From NCBI RefSeq assembly GCF_021369635.1, contig NZ_JAJNBZ010000022.1, forward strand, positions 38,483-102,482: a DNA stretch of 64,000 bases, given 5' to 3'. Position numbers and translations under genes: made by a program. Source of the DNA: Paenibacillus profundus. GTDB taxonomy: Bacteria > Bacillota > Bacilli > Paenibacillales > Paenibacillaceae. The notes beneath the pieces are model-generated. The model was given only the letters and a program-made list of their open reading frames with translations, ran no database searches and was not told where the DNA came from. Of the stretch, positions 1 through 8,774 are shown piece by piece. Numbering within the stretch: position 1 is the stretch's first letter; every line of letters begins with the position of its first letter.

Positions 1-1465
1 GCAGCATTTCCTCCGAACGCTTCAATGCCTCTGTCTGAGATTCCAGATGCTCGTTCGAACGGCGCATCTCTTCTTGCTGCGTCATTAACTCTTCCGATTG
101 ACATTGCAGTTCTTCGGTTAACGCCTGAGATTCGCGCAGCAGCTCCTCAACACGCAAGCGGCCGTTAATCGTATGGATAATGACCCCCAGGTTCGTGGCC
201 AGCTGTTCCAACAATCGATATTGCAAGTCAGTCATGGACTGCAGGGAGGCGAGCTCCAGCACCCCGACGACACGGCGTTCGAACTTAATTGGGTAAAGGA
301 TCAGCTCAATCGGTTGCGATTGGCATATTCCCGATTGGATTCGAATCGAGCAATCCTTCATATCACGCACGATAATCGGGTTCTCATCGGCCGCACACTG
401 CCCGTTCAAGCCTTCCCCGATCATAAATTGCTGATCCGCATCCAAGTCGTCGCTGGCAGCATAGGTGCCGAACAATTGGAATCGCTTTGGATTTTTCAAT
501 TCATCGCGAATAAACAAAGTCCCGTATTGCGCTCCGAGCGTCGGAACGAATTCGCTGACGAAGGTCTGTCCGACTTGATTGAGCGTCGTGGCGCCATTCA
601 AGAGTTCCGTGACGCGGGCAATATTCCCGTCGACCCACGCTTCCTCCTCTTGCGATTTCCGGTACTGCTCTTCGCTAAGCTTGCGCGCTTCGATATCTTC
701 CGCCATCTGTTTGAACACGTTAATGACTTCTCCGATTTCGTCATTCGTGTGCGGCTTGAGCTTGCGAATGACTCGTAATCTACCGCGAGCCAGACTGCGC
801 ACCATAAGTGACATCGTGTTCAAATTCCGCATCACGCCCGGAATAACCCACAGCATTACACCGCAAGTAATGATGAGTCCGAGCACCATAATGCCCACCG
901 TCCAACTAACGGCATTTTCATAGTTTTTGGTTGCGCTCAATACTTGTTCATTGATTTTCGTTTCATGATAATGTGCTAAATCGTTCAGGCTGTTCAACAA
1001 GTTTTTCTGATAATCCAAGCCAACCTTGTTGCGAAGCTTGTTCGCTTCCTCATAGCGGTCATCTTCACTTAAGTTCACGGCTTGGGTAACATACTCGTCG
1101 AATCTTTTCCAATCCCTCTTCGCCTTATCCATCAATTGACGCTCTTGTGGACTTATCATCTTCTCGTCCAATTCCTCTAGAGAATTTATAATCTTCTCAC
1201 GAGTTTGCAATTCCTCATCGATTTTGTCCTGCACTTCAGGGGCGCCATAATCCGGATTCAACAGCTCCGTGACGATCCCGCGGGCGATGTTGTTCGCATC
1301 ATCCCGCACGTTGAAAGCCAATTCGACCTTGCGGAAGTTGTCCGAATAGAAGCGATCCAGGTCTTGCTTCAAGCTGCTCATCCGAACATACGACACCGAA
1401 CCTAATGAAGAAATGATGACTATGAACAAGACGAATCCGAGTATTAGCTTCGTTCGTATCTTCAA
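1..1465 (-). CDS. Membrane sensor kinase, C-terminus beyond window (partial)
   Basis: This gene runs off the left edge, leaving about 488 codons. It starts with TTG, preceded by a GGGAGGA site at 8-9 bases. The protein has an N-terminal membrane segment (residues ~7-24), a helical extracellular region resembling a four-helix-bundle ligand domain, a second membrane segment near residue 180 (GIMVLGLIITCGVMLWV), and a HAMP linker. A GAF domain follows (residues ~270-400, including GEGLNGQCAADENPIIV), then a long coiled coil rich in Glu and Gln. Such proteins normally end in HisKA/HATPase and receiver domains, which are off-window here. The REC-PP2C gene just upstream on the same strand suggests the two act in one signalling pathway. 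The kinase assignment is inferred from architecture because no catalytic motif is visible. Confidence 0.7.
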   Translation of the reverse strand, partial: MKIRTKLILGFVLFIVIISSLGSVSYVRMSSLKQDLDRFYSDNFRKVELAFNVRDDANNIARGIVTELLNPDYGAPEVQDKIDEELQTREKIINSLEELDEKMISPQERQLMDKAKRDWKRFDEYVTQAVNLSEDDRYEEANKLRNKVGLDYQKNLLNSLNDLAHYHETKINEQVLSATKNYENAVSWTVGIMVLGLIITCGVMLWVIPGVMRNLNTMSLMVRSLARGRLRVIRKLKPHTNDEIGEVINVFKQMAEDIEARKLSEEQYRKSQEEEAWVDGNIARVTELLNGATTLNQVGQTFVSEFVPTLGAQYGTLFIRDELKNPKRFQLFGTYAASDDLDADQQFMIGEGLNGQCAADENPIIVRDMKDCSIRIQSGICQSQPIELILYPIKFERRVVGVLELASLQSMTDLQYRLLEQLATNLGVIIHTINGRLRVEELLRESQALTEELQCQSEELMTQQEEMRRSNEHLESQTEALKRSEEML

Positions 1466-1526
1466 CGTCCGTTCCTCCCTCTATTATTGCGTGTTCAAAA
1501 AGGTCCTTTTCAACAACCTCTATAAA

Positions 1527-2672
1527 TCAATGGACGTCCACCCAGATAAGACATTTGTCATCTTTGCTGTCGATGTCTGACGATGGATGAAACAGCTCAT
1601 TCCACGCCTTCGACTGAAACGACGACTCTTGCTTCAGCAGCTGCGCCATCCGTTTCATCGCTGTCTCCACGGTATCTCCTGCCGCTTCCATCAACCCGTC
1701 CGTGTATAATGCCATGCGTGCACGCGATTTGCACGGCACCTCATGCGTCTCTACTTCCAATTCAGGGAACATGCCGACTGGATACCCTGTCGATTCAAGG
1801 GCGATCATGTGGCCATCCTCCATCATGACGATTCCCGGCGGATGACCCGCATTTGCATACTGAATGCATTGCTTGTTCGTATCGACGACCACATATAGCG
1901 CCGTCATATAATAGAGCATTAAATTCCCATTCATATGAAGCTGATGAAATTTCGTATTCAACCGTTTCAGGACAAGATCCGGCTGTTCGATCTGCATCAC
2001 CGCATCACGAAGGACGGAAGCAATGAACATGCACAGCAGCGCCGAAGAAACGCCGTGTCCCATCATATCAATAATGATAATGCCATAACGGCCCTGTCCT
2101 AGCGGGAACCATGCATATAAATCGCCCGCAAGCTCTTCAGAAGGCTGATAGAGCGCATCTATCGTGATGTGATCGTCATGGAACGGCTCCGTTAATACTG
2201 AAGTCTGCACTTTGGCGGCAAGCCGGAGCTCCTCGCGAATGTGCCGATCGCGTTCTTTATGCCAATCTTTCTCTCGCTTCAAGCGCAGCGCCAGCCGGAT
2301 GCGCGCCAACAGCTCGATGCGGTTGATCGGCTTCGTCACATAGTCAACCGCTCCCGCATCTAGCGCTTCGGCCAGCATATGAGAGTCGCCGATCGCCGTG
2401 ACGATAATAATAGGAATATCTCTTAACTCCGAATACTGCTGAATCGTACGGCAAGCTTCCAAGCCGTCTATTTCAGGCATCATCATATCTAATAGAATCA
2501 AATCGATATCAGGCACTTTTAAGGGTCCTAGCGGTCCCTCCATACCTAAAACATTATACATTTCACGAGCAGAGGCAGCAGTCTGAATCCCGTTATACCC
2601 TGCTTTGCGCAAGATTTCGCGAATGAGCATGACATTCGTTGGGTTGTCATCCACAACGAGAACATTCATCAT
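1527..2672 (-). CDS. Response regulator with PP2C-type (RsbU/SpoIIE) phosphatase output
   Basis: The N-terminal receiver domain (residues ~1-125) has the acidic pair DD, the phospho-acceptor Asp in LILLDMMMP and the conserved Lys in VTKPI. A short coiled linker joins it to a PP2C/SpoIIE phosphatase domain with the metal-binding motifs EELAGDLY, IIIIDMMGHG and ALYTDGLMEA. Proteins of this build dephosphorylate anti-sigma-factor antagonists in partner-switching modules such as RsbU-RsbV. No RsbV or RsbW gene is present in the window. The start chosen has GGAGG five bases upstream; the next codon is also ATG and sits at a more typical eight bases, so either may be used. The sensor kinase lies 62 bases downstream on the same strand. 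Confidence 0.85.
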   Translation of the reverse strand: MMNVLVVDDNPTNVMLIREILRKAGYNGIQTAASAREMYNVLGMEGPLGPLKVPDIDLILLDMMMPEIDGLEACRTIQQYSELRDIPIIIVTAIGDSHMLAEALDAGAVDYVTKPINRIELLARIRLALRLKREKDWHKERDRHIREELRLAAKVQTSVLTEPFHDDHITIDALYQPSEELAGDLYAWFPLGQGRYGIIIIDMMGHGVSSALLCMFIASVLRDAVMQIEQPDLVLKRLNTKFHQLHMNGNLMLYYMTALYVVVDTNKQCIQYANAGHPPGIVMMEDGHMIALESTGYPVGMFPELEVETHEVPCKSRARMALYTDGLMEAAGDTVETAMKRMAQLLKQESSFQSKAWNELFHPSSDIDSKDDKCLIWVDVH

Positions 2673-2821
2673 ACTCTCCTCCCTTCTCCAATTTATTTGA
2701 TGTCGCGCACCATAACCGTACACACAAAAAAACCTAATTACCACTATACCGGAAAAAAACGCGCTTTCGCATTAATATTTAAGATTTTAACAGAAAATGG
2801 CCATATTTAGGGAAAAGCGAA

Positions 2822-2850
2822 AGCCGGCTAACGATATCGCTTAACCGGCT
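2822..2850 (-). terminator. Hairpin terminator after the DUF948 gene
   Basis: An inverted repeat (AGCCGGTTAA / TTAGCCGGCT, one mismatch) lies directly after the stop of the minus-strand DUF948 gene. It is followed by a modest T-rich stretch. Confidence 0.6.
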
Positions 2851-2856
2851 CATTGT

Positions 2857-3534
2857 CTAGTTTCCTTGTCTCCACAACTGCCACGCCTTCGTACCGAGAT
2901 CTACCCATGCGCGCCAATCTTGGCGGTTGTTATCCGCTCCTTGCACTTGATTGGCCTGCGCCTGCAATGCCGCTTGCTGTCCAACCTCCGCAGGTGTCTC
3001 GGCAGTCTCGGCAGGTACCAGACTAGCTGGCGCAACACGATGATTCGGCTGTGCATCACTCAGAGGCACGCTGGATGTCGGAGCCTGTACTGGCGCCTGA
3101 CTCGCTGACATTGCTCCGTGCCTGTCCTGTAGAGCAGGCTCGGGCTTCGATTCACGCTTCTCAGCAGGTGCTGCTGCAGTGCTTGGTTTGCGCTCGAACC
3201 GGACAGCGGCTTTGCGCACGCCGTTTACCAATCCGACAGAGATTTGCTTCGCAGCCAACGTAATTTCGTTCAACGCCTCACCTGCATGCTGAACCGAATC
3301 AACGACTGGCTCTATTTTTTTCATTTGCTCGGACAGTTCCGTTGTGACATGATTCGCGTTTTTCGTAATTGCCTGTAAATCGCCGCTTAGTAATTCTACC
3401 GTATGCTGCACTTCTTCCAACGTCTTGGCCGCCCGATCGAGCGACAGCTTCGCGGACTGCAGCGTCTGGATGAGAAATACGACCAATACGACAAAAGCGA
3501 TGGCCGCTATTAATGAGCTTATTCCTACTAACAT
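2857..3534 (-). CDS. DUF948 family membrane-anchored protein (YtxG-like)
   Basis: One N-terminal membrane helix (residues ~3-24) is followed by a heptad-rich coiled region, residues ~30-110, with the pattern typical of DUF948 (LDRAAKTLEEVQHTVELLSG). A low-complexity Pro/Ala/Gln-rich tail completes the protein. In Bacillus the relative YtxG is a general-stress protein of unknown biochemical role. The gene is flanked by a terminator and stands alone. At 225 residues it is longer than typical DUF948 proteins because of the tail. The family assignment is reasonably sure; function is unknown. Confidence 0.75.
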   Translation of the reverse strand: MLVGISSLIAAIAFVVLVVFLIQTLQSAKLSLDRAAKTLEEVQHTVELLSGDLQAITKNANHVTTELSEQMKKIEPVVDSVQHAGEALNEITLAAKQISVGLVNGVRKAAVRFERKPSTAAAPAEKRESKPEPALQDRHGAMSASQAPVQAPTSSVPLSDAQPNHRVAPASLVPAETAETPAEVGQQAALQAQANQVQGADNNRQDWRAWVDLGTKAWQLWRQGN

Positions 3535-3736
3535 GAAAATCTCCGCCTTTCAGAAAGTGTTATATCTACTTGCATTCATTTCTTATCGGATAGTTGCTTA
3601 CAGAAGTTGAAAGAATCATCTATAAGTACCCGTTGCCGATTCGCGCGAAACAAGCTGCGATAATTGTTTCATGCTGCGTACAGTCCGGTTATGTATCCGT
3701 AATTCACAATATCACCAAACAAAGGAGAGGATTACA

Positions 3737-3898
3737 ATGTTACGATGGTCCGTCATTTTCTTAATTATTGCGATTATTGCAGGAGTTTTTGGCTTTTTCG
3801 GCATTGTCGAGGCTGCGGCGTCCATTGCGAAATTTCTGTTCTTCTTATTCCTGATCCTGTTTGTAATTTCCCTCATTACCGGTCGTAAAGTATCATAG
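3737..3898 (+). CDS. DUF1328 family small membrane protein (YtjA-like)
   Basis: This 53-residue protein has two membrane helices (residues ~4-24 and ~30-48) separated by a short loop containing [13 protein letters not shown], the hallmark of the DUF1328 family. It ends in a short basic tail. The start is fixed by the site AAAGGAGAGG, seven bases before the ATG. Members are widespread, often stress-associated, and biochemically uncharacterised. It is the only plus-strand gene in this stretch and faces the cystine transporter gene across a shared terminator. Confidence 0.85.
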   Translation: MLRWSVIFLIIAIIAGVFGFFGIVEAAASIAKFLFFLFLILFVISLITGRKVS

Positions 3899-3942
3899 CA
3901 GATGAATCGAGACGATACTATGATTTCCATCCATATACAACA

Positions 3943-3989
3943 AAAAAAAACGATTCGTTTTTCCCGTTAAGGAAAGCGAATCGTTTTTT
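3943..3989. terminator. Bidirectional terminator between convergent genes
   Basis: A stem (AACGATTCG paired with CGAATCGTT) is flanked by a run of A on one side and a run of T on the other, so it can stop transcription from both the DUF1328 gene and the cystine symporter gene. Confidence 0.85.
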
Positions 3990-3991
3990 CG

Positions 3992-5389
3992 TTACGCGAT
4001 ATCGTCTTGAGTATTGGCTTTCTGATGAAGAAATCGATCCTTATCCCACTGGCCAAGCCAACGGGATGACAGTACGCCTGCCGTCATTGAACCATTTACG
4101 TTCAGAGCGGTGCGCCCCATGTCGATGAGCGGCTCTACGGAGATGAGCAATCCAGCCAGAGCGACAGGCAAGTTCATGGAGGACAGCACGATAAGCGCTG
4201 CGAAGGTCGCACCACCGCCAACACCAGCCACACCGAAGGAACTGACGGCGACGACGGCAACAAGCTGCAGCAGAAATCCAGGGGTGGCCGGGTCGATTCC
4301 GACGGTCGGTGCGATCATGACGGCAAGCATGGCCGGATAAATGCCGGCGCACCCGTTCTGTCCCATGGACGCGCCGAACGAAGCGCTGAAATTGGCAAAG
4401 CTCTCGGGGACGCCGAGCCGCCCTGCCTGCGTATCGACATTAATCGGGATAGAGCCGGCGCTAGTCCGCGACGTAAATGCGAACACCAATGCCGGCAGCG
4501 CCCCTTTCACATAGCGAATTGGGGATACTCCCGACAATGCCATTAACAGCAGATGGATACCGAACATGACGAGCAGCGCGACATAAGAAGCAAGCACGAA
4601 TTCTCCTAGTTTTAAAATTTCAGCCGGAGTCGTCGTGGATACGACCCGTGTCATTAAGGCTAACACACCGTAAGGAGTGAGACGAAGCACGATGGTTACC
4701 ATTCGCATCACAATCGCGTGGAGCGCATCTATCATCGATTTGAACATGGCTCCATGTTCGGGCTTCTTCCGGGCTACGCCCAATGCGGCAATACCCGTAA
4801 ACGCCGCAAAAATCACGACGGCAATCGTCGATGTCTGTCTGGCTCCGGTCATATCGAGAAACGGGTTGGCCGGAATAAATTCCAGCACCTGCTTCGGAAT
4901 CGTCATCTCGCTGACTTCGCCCAATTTGCTGTCCAGAAAATTGCCGCGGTCCAACTCCTGCTTCCCCGCTTCGATATCGACGGCCGATAAGTCAAACACC
5001 AGCGCCGAGGCAATTCCGACAGCGGCGGCAATCGCAGTGGTCCCGATTAATATGCCGATAATGACGGCGCTCATCTTCCCTACGCCTGCTTTGGTAGTAA
5101 CATTCAGAATGGCAGATATGATGGACACTATAATAAGCGGGATAACGACCATCTGGAGCAATCGCACATATCCGCCGCCGACAATGTCGAACCAATCGTT
5201 CACCGTATGGACTACGGCATGATCGACACCATGCAGCCATTGCAGTACTGCACCGTAAGCGATCCCGAGTCCCAAGCCGGCAAATACCCGCTTCGTGAAG
5301 GAAGTATGCTTCCTCTGCATAAGATACAGCACGATGATGAAGGCTATTATGATTACAAGATGAAGCCCTATCCACCATCCGTCCGTCAT
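3992..5389 (-). CDS. tcyP: Sodium:dicarboxylate-type L-cystine symporter
   Basis: The protein is 465 residues, close to the ~463 of Bacillus TcyP, with about nine hydrophobic segments. It has the transport-core signatures of the dicarboxylate/amino acid:cation symporter family: VIPLIIVSIISAI near residue 85, the serine-rich hairpin TSRTSAGSIPIN near 305, and NGCAGIYPAM near 345. TcyP imports cystine at the cytoplasmic membrane and is usually induced under sulfur limitation. The site AAGGAGTG precedes the ATG. A MarR-family gene lies just upstream on the same strand, so co-regulation is possible but not shown. A glutamate/aspartate transporter is the main alternative. Confidence 0.85.
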   Translation of the reverse strand: MTDGWWIGLHLVIIIAFIIVLYLMQRKHTSFTKRVFAGLGLGIAYGAVLQWLHGVDHAVVHTVNDWFDIVGGGYVRLLQMVVIPLIIVSIISAILNVTTKAGVGKMSAVIIGILIGTTAIAAAVGIASALVFDLSAVDIEAGKQELDRGNFLDSKLGEVSEMTIPKQVLEFIPANPFLDMTGARQTSTIAVVIFAAFTGIAALGVARKKPEHGAMFKSMIDALHAIVMRMVTIVLRLTPYGVLALMTRVVSTTTPAEILKLGEFVLASYVALLVMFGIHLLLMALSGVSPIRYVKGALPALVFAFTSRTSAGSIPINVDTQAGRLGVPESFANFSASFGASMGQNGCAGIYPAMLAVMIAPTVGIDPATPGFLLQLVAVVAVSSFGVAGVGGGATFAALIVLSSMNLPVALAGLLISVEPLIDMGRTALNVNGSMTAGVLSSRWLGQWDKDRFLHQKANTQDDIA

Positions 5390-5456
5390 AGCGTTTCACT
5401 CCTTCATCCGTCAATGGTCTGAATGCGATGGTCGTTCCAGTTACGCAGCGTTATTA

Positions 5457-5903
5457 TTACTGCCCATTCTGTTTAAATTCATCCAAATTTTGATTTACTT
5501 GTTTGCATACATTCATGAAATGACGCAGCTCCTCATCCGGAACGCCTTCAAAGAACCGGACAAACAACTGCTCGCGCTGGGCAGACACCTCAATAACCCG
5601 CTTGCGCCCTTCTTCCGTCAGCTCCAAATAATTGATGCGTCTATCCATCGTATCGCCTTTTCGAATTACATAATTCATTTCCATCAATTTATAAGTTATA
5701 CCGGTCACCGCTCCCGGTGTTAAGCAGAGCTCATTGGCCACTTCGGTCACTTTCAAGGCTCCATGGCGATATAGCCGTTCGAGGACGGCGAATTGAGTCG
5801 GATTCAAAGTCGAATCCAAATGCTGATCCCACTGCATGCGCATGCGGCGCAGCATGGAGCGGAAGTTCGTCTGCAGCTGCAGCAGTTCCTCCCGATTAGG
5901 CAT
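5457..5903 (-). CDS. MarR family transcriptional regulator
   Basis: At 148 residues the protein has the usual MarR length. A winged helix-turn-helix spans residues ~40-100: the recognition region is VTEVANELCLTPGAVTGITYKL and the wing is KGDTMDRRINYLELTEEG, with the conserved D-x-R-x-x-x-L pattern. The N- and C-terminal helices would form the dimer interface. MarR proteins usually bind small ligands and repress nearby genes. The gene lies 33 bases after a YpmS-like gene and 67 bases before the cystine symporter, making either a plausible target. Confidence 0.88.
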   Translation of the reverse strand: MPNREELLQLQTNFRSMLRRMRMQWDQHLDSTLNPTQFAVLERLYRHGALKVTEVANELCLTPGAVTGITYKLMEMNYVIRKGDTMDRRINYLELTEEGRKRVIEVSAQREQLFVRFFEGVPDEELRHFMNVCKQVNQNLDEFKQNGQ

Positions 5904-5936
5904 GGATACGTCACTCTCCTACATCATTAAATATGA

Positions 5937-6509
5937 TTACAGCTTTAACCCTAATGTCAGCCACCAACCGTCTGCAGTGAACTCGACATGCTTGATTTTA
6001 ACCCAAGCCGGAAGCTGGGATGCGAGCGGGAATTCCAGCGGCTTGAGCTTAAGCCACGACTGGGGAACGGTCAGCGCTTTGACATGCGTTCCTTCGGGTA
6101 TGGCCCGAATCGTCTGCGTGCTTTCATTCCACTCTAGCTTGTAAGAGACCCTCACTCCGGCTTGCACGCCGGCAAATGCTTCTGCCTGAACGTCAATGTT
6201 CATGGCATCATTATCTAGCCGCATGCGCATCCCGGTAATATTCCATTGCTGTTTGTAGGTCCGATATGGCTCCGTCGTCTCCATAAACTCAGCCCCCAAC
6301 GCATTGATCTCATCTTCCTTCAGCTGCAAGCGCAGCGAGCGATTGTGCACCATTTGCTCCAATCGTTCCATTAAGGTAACTTCGACCTTCGGCGGCCAGC
6401 CTATCGGCTCGCCCGGACGAATATAGAAATAAGCCGCAATCACGATAATAATGAATAAAATAAGGAGGAAGGCCAGCACTCTCAACAACCACTTTCCTAG
6501 CTTTCTCAT
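5937..6509 (-). CDS. Membrane-anchored extracellular protein, YpmS/DUF2140-like
   Basis: This 190-residue protein has one N-terminal membrane helix (residues ~9-28) and the rest is predicted outside the membrane. Length and layout (anchor, then QLKEDEINAL and later beta-rich segments ending WWLTLGLKL) resemble Bacillus YpmS, DUF2140 family, whose function is not known. The start has an AAGGATGGGGGAGA site. It probably shares a transcript with the MarR gene 33 bases downstream. The family call is by overall resemblance only. Confidence 0.6.
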   Translation of the reverse strand: MRKLGKWLLRVLAFLLILFIIIVIAAYFYIRPGEPIGWPPKVEVTLMERLEQMVHNRSLRLQLKEDEINALGAEFMETTEPYRTYKQQWNITGMRMRLDNDAMNIDVQAEAFAGVQAGVRVSYKLEWNESTQTIRAIPEGTHVKALTVPQSWLKLKPLEFPLASQLPAWVKIKHVEFTADGWWLTLGLKL

Positions 6510-6621
6510 TCTCCCCCATCCTTTCCCTAAAAATTTCTAAACGCTGTTTCATCCTGGTTGAGCGCGGTTACATAGTGTACAAGCAAGTGAACGAAAGAGA
6601 TGCGCGCAATTTCGGACACAC

Positions 6622-6650
6622 TTGAGAATTGTAAACTATACCATTGTATA
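6622..6650 (+). promoter_or_regulatory. Sigma-A-like promoter for the secreted repeat protein
   Basis: The -35 box is TTGAGA and the -10 box is TGTATA, with 17 bases between them, 24 bases before the start codon. The -10 match is moderate. Confidence 0.45.
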
Positions 6651-6674
6651 ACCATGAGAGAGGAGAATTCAATA

Positions 6675-7325
6675 ATGAAGAAATTGGCTGCAGTGATGGT
6701 ATTGACGTTAGCATTCAGTGCGGTATCCGCAACCGCGGCTTTTGCGGCGGAAACCGGAAATACGACGGGGGCAATAAGCGCACAGACAGATACGATGGAT
6801 TTAAAACAGAAGACGGCATTCTATGAAGCTGTTGGCGGTCAAAGAATCGGCTATCTCGCACCGCAAAAAGTCGGGATTGAAGAAGCGACGACGGACAGCA
6901 GCAACATCACTTGGTATAAAATACATACATGGGTTGGCTACACGTGGATGAAAGATCCGAATGCTTCGACCAAAACCGTCATCATTCCGAATAAGACGGC
7001 TTTCTATAAAACACCGAACGGCGATCGCCTTGGCGTACTCGGTTCGCAGACTGCCAATATTATTAGCGAGCGTATGGACGATTCCGGGTTCATATGGTTC
7101 CAAATCAATACGCACAAGGGGAAATATTGGATTATCGATCCTGCCCAACAAGTGCAGCAGGTCACTTTGAAGAAAGCAACGGCCTTATATAATGCGATAA
7201 ACGGGAAGAAGGTCGGCTCCTTGTCCCCGCAAACCGTTAAAATTAAAAACGAGAAAAAAGACGGTAAAGGCCAGCTGTGGGCACAAGTCGTGACATGGAA
7301 AGGCGACCTCTGGATCAAGCGGTAG
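6675..7325 (+). CDS. Secreted protein of three SH3-like repeats
   Basis: A classical signal peptide (residues 1-~26, ending AAFAAE) precedes three tandem repeats of about 50 residues at ~38-92, ~94-145 and ~150-203. Each repeat has the pattern K-x-T-A-x-Y-x-x-x-x-G-x-x-(I/L/V)-G, then S/A-P-Q-x-V, then a tryptophan-rich end such as GYTWMK or GDLWIK. This resembles bacterial SH3-type wall-binding repeats. No catalytic domain is attached, so it may be a wall-associated adaptor. The site GAGAGAGGAG precedes the ATG. It is a single gene with its own promoter and terminator. Confidence 0.75.
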   Translation: MKKLAAVMVLTLAFSAVSATAAFAAETGNTTGAISAQTDTMDLKQKTAFYEAVGGQRIGYLAPQKVGIEEATTDSSNITWYKIHTWVGYTWMKDPNASTKTVIIPNKTAFYKTPNGDRLGVLGSQTANIISERMDDSGFIWFQINTHKGKYWIIDPAQQVQQVTLKKATALYNAINGKKVGSLSPQTVKIKNEKKDGKGQLWAQVVTWKGDLWIKR

Positions 7326-7346
7326 GAACGAACATAGATTTTCTCA

Positions 7347-7378
7347 GGAAAGGCGATGCCGCATGGCATCGCCTTTCC
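7347..7378. terminator. Perfect 14-bp hairpin between convergent genes
   Basis: The stem GGAAAGGCGATGCC with a GCAT loop is perfectly paired. It sits between the secreted repeat protein gene and the radical SAM gene. There is no long T run, so it may work partly as a barrier hairpin. Confidence 0.7.
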
Positions 7379-7400
7379 TATGTTCATCGAGCGGCTTTCC

Positions 7401-8654
7401 TCACGATAAGAGAGTCGCGCAGCATTGCTTGAATTTGCGCCCGCTACCGCACATACAAGGCTCGTTGCGGCCGGGAAGCTTGCCGCCTGCCGCTTGATAA
7501 CGGACCAGCTCGCGCGTGCGAATCACGCGGCCCAGATGGCGAATTTGTTCGGCCGCATAAGCATACAGCATCCGATAGCTCGCGCAGAAATAATCGGTAT
7601 GCTCGTTTATTTCCCAACCTTGGCCGATGCGGTTGCGCGGACAGCCGCCATGGCAAAAGCGCTCATATTCGCACTGCCGGCATGCTGCAGGCATATCCTG
7701 CTTCATCTGGAGGAACTGCTTCCAGCCGGGATGGTTCAGAATATGCTGCAGTTCATCCGTGGCGACATTGCCTAGCTTGTACCGCTCATGGATAAAGAAA
7801 TCACACGGATAAGCGTCCCCGTTCTGTTCCAAAATAAGCGTCTGCGGACAAGATGAGCGGTGGATGCACAACTCCGGCTCCATGCCGACCTCCGCTTGCA
7901 GCACATTGTCGAACATGCGCACAGAGAATAACGGATTCCCTTCGTTGTACCAAATATCAAAGGCTTCGCACAAAAATTGTCCATATTGTTCTGGAGTGAT
8001 CACAAAACGTCCGGGCGCATCCACATCCTGCGAACGGAAGTCCATGCATGGGATAAACTGCACGTGCGTAAATTGCTGCTCCGCATAGAACTGCATGAGC
8101 GCTGCCGCCTGATGCACGTTATCTTCATGCACGACCGTCAAAATGTTAAAATCCACCCCATCCTGCCGCAAATAATCAATGCCTCGCATGACCGCCTTGT
8201 AGGAGCCCGCCCCGGATCCGGTTACCCGGCGCTTGTCATGAATCGCTTGTGGACCGTCCAAGCTTACACCGAGCAAAAAGGAGTAGCGGCGGAAAAAGGC
8301 TGCCCATTCCTCATCGATTAACGTTCCGTTGGTCTGAACGGAATTGCTGATTACCGTATGCGGAGGCGCATACATCGCTTGCAGCGCGACGACGCGCTCG
8401 AAGAAGTCTTTGCCTGCCAGCAATGGCTCGCCCCCTTGCCAGGCAAAAGAAGCTGCACCTGATGCGACAGCCATATATTTTTGAACAAACGTTTCTAATA
8501 CTTTGTCATCAATCCGGCGAATTGTAGAGCCGGGTTTACCTTGACATGAGCTGTAATAGCAATAGTCGCAAGCCAGATTGCAATCCTCTGATACCGTCTT
8601 CCACATGACACCTTGCGGTGAACGTATGACATGATCCATGCATGCGTGAGCCAT
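7401..8654 (-). CDS. Radical SAM/SPASM enzyme, anaerobic sulfatase maturase type, with SEC-C tail
   Basis: The radical SAM cluster motif C-x3-C-x2-C appears as CNLACDYCYY near residue 27, followed by FAWQGGEPLL. A cysteine-rich SPASM region near residue 320-345 contains CRQCEYERFCHGGCP and would carry auxiliary iron-sulfur clusters. This layout matches enzymes that convert a Cys or Ser in sulfatases to formylglycine. The last ~22 residues form a SEC-C zinc motif (PCMCGSGRKFKQCC). The ATG chosen has GAGGGAGAG upstream; a GTG 48 bases earlier is possible. No sulfatase or RiPP precursor gene is visible in the window, so the substrate is unknown. Confidence 0.82.
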   Translation of the reverse strand: MAHACMDHVIRSPQGVMWKTVSEDCNLACDYCYYSSCQGKPGSTIRRIDDKVLETFVQKYMAVASGAASFAWQGGEPLLAGKDFFERVVALQAMYAPPHTVISNSVQTNGTLIDEEWAAFFRRYSFLLGVSLDGPQAIHDKRRVTGSGAGSYKAVMRGIDYLRQDGVDFNILTVVHEDNVHQAAALMQFYAEQQFTHVQFIPCMDFRSQDVDAPGRFVITPEQYGQFLCEAFDIWYNEGNPLFSVRMFDNVLQAEVGMEPELCIHRSSCPQTLILEQNGDAYPCDFFIHERYKLGNVATDELQHILNHPGWKQFLQMKQDMPAACRQCEYERFCHGGCPRNRIGQGWEINEHTDYFCASYRMLYAYAAEQIRHLGRVIRTRELVRYQAAGGKLPGRNEPCMCGSGRKFKQCCATLLS

Positions 8655-8774
8655 CTCGCGAATCTCTCCCTCTTGATGTAACTTGGTTCGCTCTAGCAAC
8701 ACTCTCTATGCTTCATTTCTTTCACCGTAAACGTATAATATTCGTTTGACAAGGACCGATGTCACAGCCTCATT

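Noticed and set aside
173..923. Plus-strand frames antisense to the sensor kinase
   Set aside because: They lie opposite a well-supported gene with recognisable GAF and HAMP domains and show no protein-like features.
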